20,232 nucleotides of DNA from CAZNVB01 sp964651495. Lineage in GTDB: Bacteria; Acidobacteriota; Aminicenantia; Aminicenantales; UBA8522. The position numbers and the translations under genes are program-made. Shown here one piece after another: positions 14,748-20,232 of the stretch. The stretch is taken from contig CAZYWP010000046.1 in NCBI GenBank assembly GCA_964651495.1, positions 1 to 20,232 on the forward strand, in the 5' to 3' direction. The stretch's first letter is position 1, and each line of letters opens with the position of its first letter. The notes beneath the pieces are model-generated. The model did no database searches and was not told where the DNA came from. It saw only the letters and a list, made by a program, of their open reading frames with translations.

Positions 14748-15400
14748 AACACATGGTCAAGAAGATCGAGGACCTGGATTTTTATGAACTCCTCAACCTG
14801 GGTCTGGACGCGACGCGGGTCGAAATCGAAAACGCCTATCTCCTGGCCGTGGCGACCTATCACGAGGAGGCCATGGCCTCCTACGGCGTACTGTCGGCGG
14901 AGGAGCGGGGAGTCATCCTCGAGCGAATCGAAGAAGCCTTCGAGACGCTGGCCGACCCGGACAAACGAAAAACTTATGACGTCCGGATCCTTCCCCACCG
15001 TCCCGAAAGCAGGCAGCGGGCCTATTTCCGCAAGTCGACGGAGAAGCTGGAGATCGAGGACGCCGCGGAAGAGCAAAAATTCTGGGCCCGGGTCAAGTCA
15101 TCGCTGCTCCCCCGCGGGCTACAGAGGAGCCGGGGCAGACGCGGTCAGCGTAAGAACGGCAAAGACTGGCTGGCCCTGCAGAAAGACCGCTATTACTACG
15201 GCGAATATTTGAAAAGTGTGCGGGAGCAAAGAGGCCTGACTCTGGAAGAGGTCGCCCGAAGGTCAAAGATCAGCCTCGCCCTCCTCACCGCGCTGGAGGA
15301 AGAAGACGACGAGGGCCTCCCGCAGGGAAAAGTCCGCGTCCGGATGCTTCAAGCCTATGCCCGTTCGCTCGGGCTCGATTCCGCCAACGGCGGCGAGTAG
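14744..15400 (+). CDS. Degenerate J-domain fused to a RodZ-type HTH
   Basis: The 218-residue protein has two recognisable parts. Residues 12-82 follow the DnaJ J-domain pattern (DFYELLNLG, AY near helix II, EAFETLADPDKRKTYD), but the HPD tripeptide needed to stimulate Hsp70 is HEE (residues 40-42). A basic linker (122-142, many Arg and Gly) follows. Residues 153-211 match the HTH_25 domain seen in RodZ: GEYLKSVREQRGLTLEEVA, KISLALLTALEEED, LPQGKVRVRMLQAYARSLGLD. No transmembrane helix is present, unlike RodZ. The start is TTG 14744 in a TTGA overlap with the ATPase stop; ATG 14753 is the alternative. It is likely an adaptor partner of the ATPase. DNA binding and chaperone roles are both unproven. 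Confidence 0.82.
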   Translation: MKHMVKKIEDLDFYELLNLGLDATRVEIENAYLLAVATYHEEAMASYGVLSAEERGVILERIEEAFETLADPDKRKTYDVRILPHRPESRQRAYFRKSTEKLEIEDAAEEQKFWARVKSSLLPRGLQRSRGRRGQRKNGKDWLALQKDRYYYGEYLKSVREQRGLTLEEVARRSKISLALLTALEEEDDEGLPQGKVRVRMLQAYARSLGLDSANGGE

Positions 15401-15417
15401 CCGCCACCGCCCCGCCT

Positions 15418-16254
15418 TCAGAGAAACTTCAGGATCATCTGCAGGCCGATCAGCAGAAGGACCGCCCCGAAGATCAGGCTGAGGGCTGCGCCGGACACCA
15501 GCCGGGAAAAACTCGCCCCCACCTGGGCGCCGAAGATCGTCCCCAGGGCCAGGAGAAGGGCCTGGCTCCAGTGGACATGCTGGACGAGGGCGTGTTTGGC
15601 CACGCCGGAAGCCGAGGTGAAGATCATGGTGAACATCGAGGTCGCCGTGGCAAAGTGGATCGGGAGATGCATCATCAGGTTCATAATCGGGACCCCCAGC
15701 ACTCCCCCGCCGATGCCCAGGAACCCGGAGGCGACGCCGGCAAAAAAGCTCAGCCCGACGCCGGGGACCATCAGCCGCATCGACCTTACCAGCTCGGCGT
15801 CTGTTTTTTCGGGGAGCTGGACGCGGCTGTGGGGAGCAAAATTCTCCGCTGTCCCGGCGGCGGCTCCTGCCGCTGACCGTCCCCGCCCGATTTTGAGCAT
15901 CATCCGCAGGGCGACAAATAACAGGAACGCGCCGAAAATCAGTCCCAGGTGACGGGGGGAGATGACGGTGGTCAGATGGGCTCCGACGTAGGCGCCGGGC
16001 ACGGACATCACTGCCAGCCACAGGCCGGTCCGGTAATAAATGCGCCTCTGTTTAGCGTAGGAAAAGGACGAGGCCAGGGCGGTAAAGATGATCGATCCCA
16101 GGCTGGTGCCGACCGCATGCTGGGGCACGAACCCGAACAGGATGGTGAGCAGGGGAACGATGATAATCCCGCCGCCGACGCCGGTCATCGAGGCGATGAT
16201 CCCGACCAGGAAGCCGGCCGCGGGAAGGACGAGGAACGGCCAGACCTCGGACAT
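15418..16254 (-). CDS. TauE/SafE (TSUP) family membrane permease
   Basis: The 278-residue polytopic membrane protein has about eight hydrophobic segments in two homologous halves, each opening with the family's glycine-rich motif: GIIASMTGVGGGIIIVPLL near the N-terminus and GVASGFLGIGGGVLGVP in the second half. TSUP proteins move sulfur- or carbon-containing anions such as sulfite, sulfoacetate or taurine breakdown products; the substrate here is unknown. A hydrophilic loop of about 45 residues (roughly 122-166) separates the halves. It begins six bases after the stop of the pseudopilin-like gene and lacks a clear ribosome site, so it is probably translated by coupling. It converges on the J/HTH gene with a 17-bp gap. 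Confidence 0.92.
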   Translation of the reverse strand: MSEVWPFLVLPAAGFLVGIIASMTGVGGGIIIVPLLTILFGFVPQHAVGTSLGSIIFTALASSFSYAKQRRIYYRTGLWLAVMSVPGAYVGAHLTTVISPRHLGLIFGAFLLFVALRMMLKIGRGRSAAGAAAGTAENFAPHSRVQLPEKTDAELVRSMRLMVPGVGLSFFAGVASGFLGIGGGVLGVPIMNLMMHLPIHFATATSMFTMIFTSASGVAKHALVQHVHWSQALLLALGTIFGAQVGASFSRLVSGAALSLIFGAVLLLIGLQMILKFL

Positions 16255-16260
16255 GGATGG

Positions 16261-16632
16261 TCAGCGCGTCAGGACGATGTCGTCGCCGGTGTTGAACTTG
16301 CCGTCCAGGCCGGGCGAGGTCAGCCGGAAGCCGGAGTCGGAGACCTTCTCATATTGGAAGGCCCGGCCCCAGCCGTCCGTCGTCGCTCCGCTGAGGATAC
16401 GCATCCGCGAGAGTTCCTTTAAATCCTCGGGCACACGGCCTTCCGTGCCGCTGAAAAACTCGATGGCTTTCGCCAGTGTCGCCATGTTCGCCCGGGTGAG
16501 GTCGGCGCTCATTCTCTGGTGGGCGTCCACCGTCGCCTCGAGGTAGCTCTTCTTGCCGGCCTTGGCGAAGTAGAGAAAATAGACGACGACCATGGCCAGG
16601 ACAAGGACGATCAGGAGACCTCTGATTTTCAT
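16261..16632 (-). CDS. Pseudopilin-like (GspG C-terminal type) membrane protein
   Basis: The 123-residue protein has an N-terminal membrane helix (about residues 4-23). A helical stalk follows, then a C-terminal segment typical of major pseudopilins: DGWGRAFQYE, then GFRLTSPGLDGKFNTGDDI, which matches the calcium-loop region of GspG. The N-terminus lacks the prepilin peptidase site (no G before an FTLIE-like start; it reads MKIRGLLIVLVLAMVVVYF), so it looks like an uncleaved anchor. Start is ATG 16632 with GGGAG six bases upstream; the frame runs on to 16716 but without a ribosome site. First gene of a two-gene unit with the TSUP permease. No other secretion-system genes are in the window. 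Confidence 0.8.
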   Translation of the reverse strand: MKIRGLLIVLVLAMVVVYFLYFAKAGKKSYLEATVDAHQRMSADLTRANMATLAKAIEFFSGTEGRVPEDLKELSRMRILSGATTDGWGRAFQYEKVSDSGFRLTSPGLDGKFNTGDDIVLTR

Positions 16633-16648
16633 TGCACGCTCCCTCTTG

Positions 16649-16677
16649 TTTATAACACAAGACGGTCCTGAAGTGAA
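16649..16677 (-). promoter_or_regulatory. Promoter of the pseudopilin-like/TSUP unit
   Basis: On the minus strand TTCACT (16677-16672), a 17-bp spacer and TATAAA (16654-16649), the latter with a TG extension. A start near 16642 leaves only about ten leader bases, partly overlapping the GGGAG ribosome site. Confidence 0.5.
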
Positions 16678-16709
16678 CAGCGGACGCCGGCAATTCGCCT
16701 CGCCCATCG

Positions 16710-16739
16710 TTGACACTAATCTTCATCCTATGTTATATA
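16710..16739 (+). promoter_or_regulatory. Promoter of the radical SAM gene
   Basis: A perfect TTGACA at 16710-16715 is followed at 18 bp by TATATA (16734-16739), with a TG at 16731-16732 as an extended -10. The predicted start near 16745 gives a leader of about 85 nt before ATG 16830. It is back-to-back with the pseudopilin-like promoter. Confidence 0.6.
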
Positions 16740-16752
16740 TGCGTGCAAAATG

Positions 16753-16771
16753 AGGAGCGCGTGAGGCTCCT
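16753..16771 (+). other. Leader hairpin with four-codon mini-ORF
   Basis: AGGAGC (16753-16758) pairs with GCTCCT (16766-16771) across a 7-base loop, extendable by two G-U pairs. It overlaps ATG AGG AGC GCG TGA (16750-16764), a four-codon open frame at the very start of the predicted transcript. Either may be chance; the position near the 5' end is what makes it worth recording. Confidence 0.3.
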
Positions 16772-16829
16772 TGCTCGCCAATTTCGTTCGATATCGAGAA
16801 GTCAATTACTCACGACTTAAAGGCGATCG

Positions 16830-17915
16830 ATGCAGAAAATCAAATTTCGTTTCAAAGGGGACCATGTCGATTCCTTCGCCAAGCTTGGAGAACTCAGGGC
16901 CGTTTTCCTTGATCTGACCAATCGGTGCAACCTCAGCTGTAAGTATTGCTTCAACTATCGGGCGCTGCAATCGCCGCCGCTGCACCTAGACCCCGATTTA
17001 ATCAAAAAGGCACTGCGCTCAAAACTGGCAGAGTCTGTAAAGGATTGGTTCCTTTCAGGAGGAGAACCAGTTTTATACCACCATCTCTCAGAGGCGCTGA
17101 AGCTGTTTCGTGAGTTCGGAATCGGGCCCAAGATCGCTACAAACGGGACAATACTGACCCCGGAGATCATGGATACTTGGGCCGGCTATGGAGTCCGGTC
17201 AGTTCAGTTCTCGTTGGACACCCTCAAGCCCGGCCTTCACGCTGATCTCAACGGCGGCAGAAGACAGGACCACGAGGCCATCCTTCGCCATCTCGAGTAT
17301 GCGGTCAGGTCTTCACTCCGCGTCGTCGTCTCGAGCGTATTGACCGAGGCGAATAAACGGGAAATAAAAGAAATCATGGTTTTTTGCTTCGAGTCGGGGG
17401 TAGATTCGTATACTCTCTATCCGAACGTTCCTTCAGAACCGCTGAATAAGGAGCTGATCGTGCCTTTTCCAGAACTGTTGGAACTGACGGATGATCTTTT
17501 TTCTGCTTACAGCTCCCTGTGTCCGACCAAGGTCATCGACATAACCATTCCCTGTTTCAGCGATTCTTCCGCCTACACGAGGTGGAAGGACATCCTCGCC
17601 ATCAGGTTGCATTACTGCGCGGCGGCTCAGTTTGCCCTCAAAATCACGAGCGACGGCAGGGTGTCCGCTTGCATTTGTCAGGATAAGGATCCATTCATAA
17701 TCGGCGATCTTCGCCAGGACGGTTTGGATGATATCTGGGTCTCAGAAAAAGCCATGGAATTCAGGTCATTGTATAAAAAGATCCCCGAGTGCAGCCTCTG
17801 CTCTCAGAACGGTGTCTGCAGAGGGGGGTGCAGGAACAACGCCTACTTGTTCGGCTCAAAGGGGGTCTACTCTCTTGATCCGTATTGTCAGTTTTTCAAA
17901 TCCCGGATAGAATAA
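16830..17915 (+). CDS. Radical SAM enzyme with SPASM domain
   Basis: The 361-residue protein carries the radical SAM cluster motif CNLSCKYC (Cys33, Cys37, Cys40), the SAM-binding SGGEPVL and an ATNGTIL strand. Its C-terminal SPASM domain fits the consensus exactly: CX12GX4C, then CX2CX5CX3C (CSLCSQNGVCRGGC) and a final Cys in PYC. That domain holds auxiliary Fe-S clusters. SPASM enzymes modify peptides or proteins (RiPP maturases, anSME) or small molecules. No precursor-peptide gene is visible beside it, so a peptide substrate is not supported by context. Start is ATG 16830 after AAAGG. The next gene, 52 bases downstream, is a UbiA-type prenyltransferase, which points toward lipid or quinone-like chemistry. 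Base composition is more AT-rich than the genes to its left. Confidence 0.9.
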   Translation: MQKIKFRFKGDHVDSFAKLGELRAVFLDLTNRCNLSCKYCFNYRALQSPPLHLDPDLIKKALRSKLAESVKDWFLSGGEPVLYHHLSEALKLFREFGIGPKIATNGTILTPEIMDTWAGYGVRSVQFSLDTLKPGLHADLNGGRRQDHEAILRHLEYAVRSSLRVVVSSVLTEANKREIKEIMVFCFESGVDSYTLYPNVPSEPLNKELIVPFPELLELTDDLFSAYSSLCPTKVIDITIPCFSDSSAYTRWKDILAIRLHYCAAAQFALKITSDGRVSACICQDKDPFIIGDLRQDGLDDIWVSEKAMEFRSLYKKIPECSLCSQNGVCRGGCRNNAYLFGSKGVYSLDPYCQFFKSRIE

Positions 17916-17967
17916 TTCCACTCCTTCCCTTTTCTGACAACGAGACAGAGAAGAAGACGGCCTTTAC

Positions 17968-18987
17968 ATGGAGAAAAAACGTTCTCTTTTGCTCGATGCC
18001 CTTGCCCAGGTTTTTATAAAACCCCGTGGAATCCTGAAAATGAGCCAGGTTTGGCTTCCCCTCAGCCTGATTTTAGTTTCTGGAACCCGCCTGAACCCGC
18101 GGGCGCAGTTTTGTGCCTCTCTCTATCTCCTTTATGCAGTCTTGAGCAAGGGTCTGGCAAGCATCCTCATCAACGACCTGACCGACCGGGAGATCGACGA
18201 ACGCGCGGGCAAAGAAAGATGGATCACCTTCCTTCCTTCGCCGGCAGGAACAATGATTCCGGTTTTTCTCCTGGCCTCGGGCTTCTTTGCACTCATCAAA
18301 GCCGGCGGCAACATTCCTGTTCTTGCCTCTTACACGGCGACGGTGCTCCTGGGAATTCTCTATTCCTTGAGGCCCGTTCGTTTCAAAGAGCGAGGTCTCT
18401 GGGGAATATTGGCCTACTCTTTATCTGCCGCCATCCTGCACGCCCTCGTCCCCTGGACCCTTTTTCGTCCGGCTTTTTTGCTTCTTCCCCTTCTTTTTTC
18501 TGTCGTGATTGGCGAGAAATTGGCCCAGATCCTCTTCCACCAGATCGTTGATTTCGATTCCGACAGTGCGGGGAACGTCAAATCCTTCGCCGTGACTGCC
18601 GGCCGGGTCAAAGCGGATCGGACTCTTCGCTCCGTCCTGAATATTGCCATTGTGGCGGATTTAGTGCTCCTGTTTTATATTTTCTACGAAATAAAAGACC
18701 ATCCTCAGTTCTTCTCGCTCATAGGTCTTGCCTGTTTCCTGGGAGTTAGCGCATCCGGCATATACGTCAGGATCATCTCGAAAAAGTATAAAACCTCGAC
18801 GGAACTCACAGAGATGTTGCCCTGGATCTATCTCGGACTTTCGTTCGTTCTTTTTTATCTGCTCCCGCCGCTTTTGTTGATCCTGCTTGCCTTGCCTGAA
18901 CCGGGGATGTGGGTTCTGGTGACGCTCTCCGCTCTTTCGCTCCTCGGCGCGTCCATCAATTTTTTCTTTTATAATCCCAAAAGATAG
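17968..18987 (+). CDS. UbiA superfamily prenyltransferase
   Basis: The 339-residue membrane protein has about eight to nine hydrophobic helices. It carries the two Asp-rich motifs that bind Mg and the prenyl diphosphate: NDLTDREID (residues 69-77, NDxxDxxxD) and DFDSD (195-199) in HQIVDFDSDSAGN. UbiA enzymes attach prenyl chains to aromatic or other acceptors in quinone, heme, chlorophyll, archaeal-type lipid and decaprenyl-phosphate-ribose synthesis. The acceptor here is unknown. The residues after the first motif (ERAGKERW) differ from the Arg-Pro stretch common in UbiA/MenA, so a housekeeping quinone role is doubtful. It probably shares a transcript with the radical SAM gene. No clear ribosome site precedes ATG 17968. 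Confidence 0.88.
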   Translation: MEKKRSLLLDALAQVFIKPRGILKMSQVWLPLSLILVSGTRLNPRAQFCASLYLLYAVLSKGLASILINDLTDREIDERAGKERWITFLPSPAGTMIPVFLLASGFFALIKAGGNIPVLASYTATVLLGILYSLRPVRFKERGLWGILAYSLSAAILHALVPWTLFRPAFLLLPLLFSVVIGEKLAQILFHQIVDFDSDSAGNVKSFAVTAGRVKADRTLRSVLNIAIVADLVLLFYIFYEIKDHPQFFSLIGLACFLGVSASGIYVRIISKKYKTSTELTEMLPWIYLGLSFVLFYLLPPLLLILLALPEPGMWVLVTLSALSLLGASINFFFYNPKR

Positions 18988-19009
18988 AGACCCAAGAAGC
19001 TGCGGGTCT
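18988..19009. terminator. Weak bidirectional terminator candidate
   Basis: AGACCC (18988-18993) pairs with GGGTCT (19004-19009) across a 10-base loop, in the 30-bp space between two convergent stop codons. T-richness after it is modest on both strands (TTCGTTGTGT on plus, CTATCTTTTGGG on minus). The placement supports the call more than the stem does. Confidence 0.35.
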
Positions 19010-19017
19010 TCGTTGTG

Positions 19018-19977
19018 TCATCTCTGATCGCCCATTTTATTCAGCAGAATTTTGCTGTAAATCAGACCAAATCCAAAGATGACAACAATAGAGATCGCCC
19101 GATCCAGGATGGCCGCCGCGAGGGCCTGATCCGCCGATAGACCAAAGAATCCGCCCGAGAAAACGATGATTCCTTCTTTAATGCCCAAATTTCCGGGAAT
19201 TACGGAAAGCACAAAGGAAAATTGGGTGACGACCATGATCAGCAGGATCGACCAAAATTGGACGCCGAAATTCAACGCCAGAAAACAGAGATACAATCGA
19301 GCGGCCATGATCAATAGAAACAACCCCGAGAAAAGGAAGAAATCGAGGGCATATTTCTTGTGCTGAGAAAAAGAGGCCAGTCCATCTCGGAGGTTCGAGA
19401 GGAAAAAGTTGAGCCTTGCGAATTTGCTTTGGATCTTTAGCTTCAAGAGCTGCTTGGTGAGCGATCCGGTGAGCAAGACGCCGAGGAAAACGAAAAAAAA
19501 CGCCACGGCCAAAGAAACGATGAATCTTCCCGTGATGTCGGACGCAAGAAGGACAACCAACAGTCCGACCAGTGATATCGAGGCCAGCCAGAGGAGCATG
19601 GACCCGGCCATGAGCGCTGCGTAATGTGAATAGCCAAGACCGTATTTTTTCTTTAAATAGTAAGCCTTGACGACTAGGCCCCCCCTGGCGGGAAGATAAT
19701 AGTTGAACATGGTATTGCACACGGTCAGCCCGAACCACTCCTTGAAGGTGAGCCTCAGATCAAAGATTCGGAGTAGGAATTTGAAACTCAAGCCCAAGAC
19801 CAGATATCCCAGGAAAGAAACCGCAAGAAGAAGGAGAATATCAAGAATGTTGAGATTCATGAAAGACTGGAGTCGGGGTCCCTTGAAAAAAAGAAAGGTC
19901 AGGCCGGCCGCCAGGACAGAAATGAAGACGGCGTTCTTGAAGTTCCTGCGGGCTTGGAAACGGGCTTGGCTTGACAT
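19018..19977 (-). CDS. Flippase-like membrane protein (LPG synthase TM / UPF0104 family)
   Basis: The 319-residue polytopic membrane protein has about eight helices and matches the lysylphosphatidylglycerol-synthase transmembrane/AglD/YbhN family. The motif LPARGGLVVKAYYLKKKYG (residues about 94-112) and the late segment VIPGNLGIKEG are typical of these proteins. MprF-type members flip modified lipids, but this one lacks the cytoplasmic aminoacyl-transferase domain. I took ATG 19977; a TTG at 19986 in the same frame is the alternative. Neither has a Shine-Dalgarno sequence. It converges on the UbiA gene. With the prenyltransferase nearby, a role in moving a prenylated or other lipid across the membrane is possible but is inference only. 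Confidence 0.87.
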   Translation of the reverse strand: MSSQARFQARRNFKNAVFISVLAAGLTFLFFKGPRLQSFMNLNILDILLLLAVSFLGYLVLGLSFKFLLRIFDLRLTFKEWFGLTVCNTMFNYYLPARGGLVVKAYYLKKKYGLGYSHYAALMAGSMLLWLASISLVGLLVVLLASDITGRFIVSLAVAFFFVFLGVLLTGSLTKQLLKLKIQSKFARLNFFLSNLRDGLASFSQHKKYALDFFLFSGLFLLIMAARLYLCFLALNFGVQFWSILLIMVVTQFSFVLSVIPGNLGIKEGIIVFSGGFFGLSADQALAAAILDRAISIVVIFGFGLIYSKILLNKMGDQR

Positions 19978-20177
19978 GTTAGACAATAAAGAGATCAGGC
20001 GGCCGCCGGAAGATGGCTCCGGTTAAATAAAAGAGCTCCATGACAACTCGAGTCCAGCTTATCAGAAAATTCTCATGCTCTAATCCTTGGCTGCGCCTCT
20101 GATGTCTGCTCTCTTGTCGAATTCCTTTTATTCTACTTGAGGACTTCAATAGTTCAAGTTTGATTGATGATAGAGAG
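19978..20177. other. Intergenic region between flippase-like gene and tRNA-Lys
   Basis: About 200 bp, AT-rich, without a supportable gene; the longest plus-strand frame is about 20 codons from 20040 and has no ribosome site. Two small inverted repeats are present: CCGGA/TCCGG (20006-20010/20018-20022) and ACTTGA/TCAAGT (20135-20140/20154-20159). The second lies just beyond the tRNA 3' end but has no T-run after it, so it is at most a weak terminator. Confidence 0.45.
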
Positions 20178-20232
20178 TGACCCGTGTAGGACTCGAACCT
20201 ACAACCCGCGGATTAAGAGTCCGCTGCTCTAC
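20178..20232 (-). tRNA. tRNA-Lys (anticodon CTT), 5' part outside window
   Basis: Read on the minus strand, the anticodon stem GCGGA/TCCGC encloses the loop CTCTTAA, giving anticodon CTT (Lys). It is followed by a 5-base variable loop, the T-arm GTAGG-TTCGAGT-CCTAC, the 3' acceptor strand ACGGGTC and discriminator A. CCA is not encoded. The window ends within the D-arm, so the 5' acceptor strand and most of the D-arm are missing. Confidence 0.96.

Noticed and set aside
16830..17967. RiPP cluster around the SPASM enzyme
   Set aside because: No short peptide gene with Cys/Gly-rich or leader-like features is visible upstream, downstream or in the 52-bp gap before UbiA; the MRSA mini-ORF is far too short.
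20040..20102. A 20-codon frame (MTTRVQLIRK...) between the flippase-like gene and the tRNA
   Set aside because: It has no ribosome site, no similarity and a length expected by chance.
16830..20232. Mobile element or prophage remnant at tRNA-Lys
   Set aside because: No integrase, transposase, terminal repeats or copy of the tRNA 3' end was found in the window; only composition and location hint at transfer.

Overview
The window looks like a piece of a GC-rich bacterial chromosome from a draft or metagenome assembly; a run of exactly 100 N at 7327-7426 marks a scaffold join. The gene set fits an acidobacterial-type lineage such as Acidobacteriota or Candidatus Aminicenantes: an exported SpoIVB-like S55 protein, an exported DUF885 protein, a serine-palmitoyltransferase-like enzyme and a long acidic RpoZ. 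That placement is inference from gene content only. Genes are tightly packed, and two convergent pairs share a TTAG tetranucleotide as overlapping stop codons.

Layout: efp (elongation factor P) at the left edge faces a leftward operon of three genes: a serine-palmitoyltransferase-like alpha-oxoamine synthase, an exported S55-type protein with its catalytic halves in swapped order, and an exported seven-repeat beta-propeller protein. Diverging from that operon is an NAD-dependent epimerase/dehydratase with a promoter that implies a leaderless mRNA. Next come a leftward gene and a rightward ketoacyl-ACP synthase III gene, both cut by the gap. An exported DUF885 protein lacking its metal motif follows, then a TatD-type DNase with no ordinary start codon.

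From 11.2 to 15.4 kb there is an operon yajQ / trans-polyprenyl synthetase / CYTH protein, which converges on rpoZ. Divergent from rpoZ is a MinD/ParA-like ATPase coupled to a protein that joins a degenerate J-domain to a RodZ-type HTH. A leftward pair follows: a pseudopilin-like membrane protein and a TauE/SafE permease.

The right end (about 16.7-20.0 kb) has visibly lower GC and different codon use. It carries a radical SAM/SPASM enzyme, a UbiA-type prenyltransferase and a flippase-like membrane protein, next to a tRNA-Lys(CTT) whose 5' part lies outside the window. This is the best candidate for acquired DNA.

The most interesting signals are the possible sphingolipid pair (SPT-like enzyme plus divergent CerR-like reductase), the permuted S55 protein, two apparently leaderless genes, the metal-site-less DUF885 protein, and the ParA plus J/HTH couple. 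No CRISPR array, insertion sequence, integrase or rRNA was seen.
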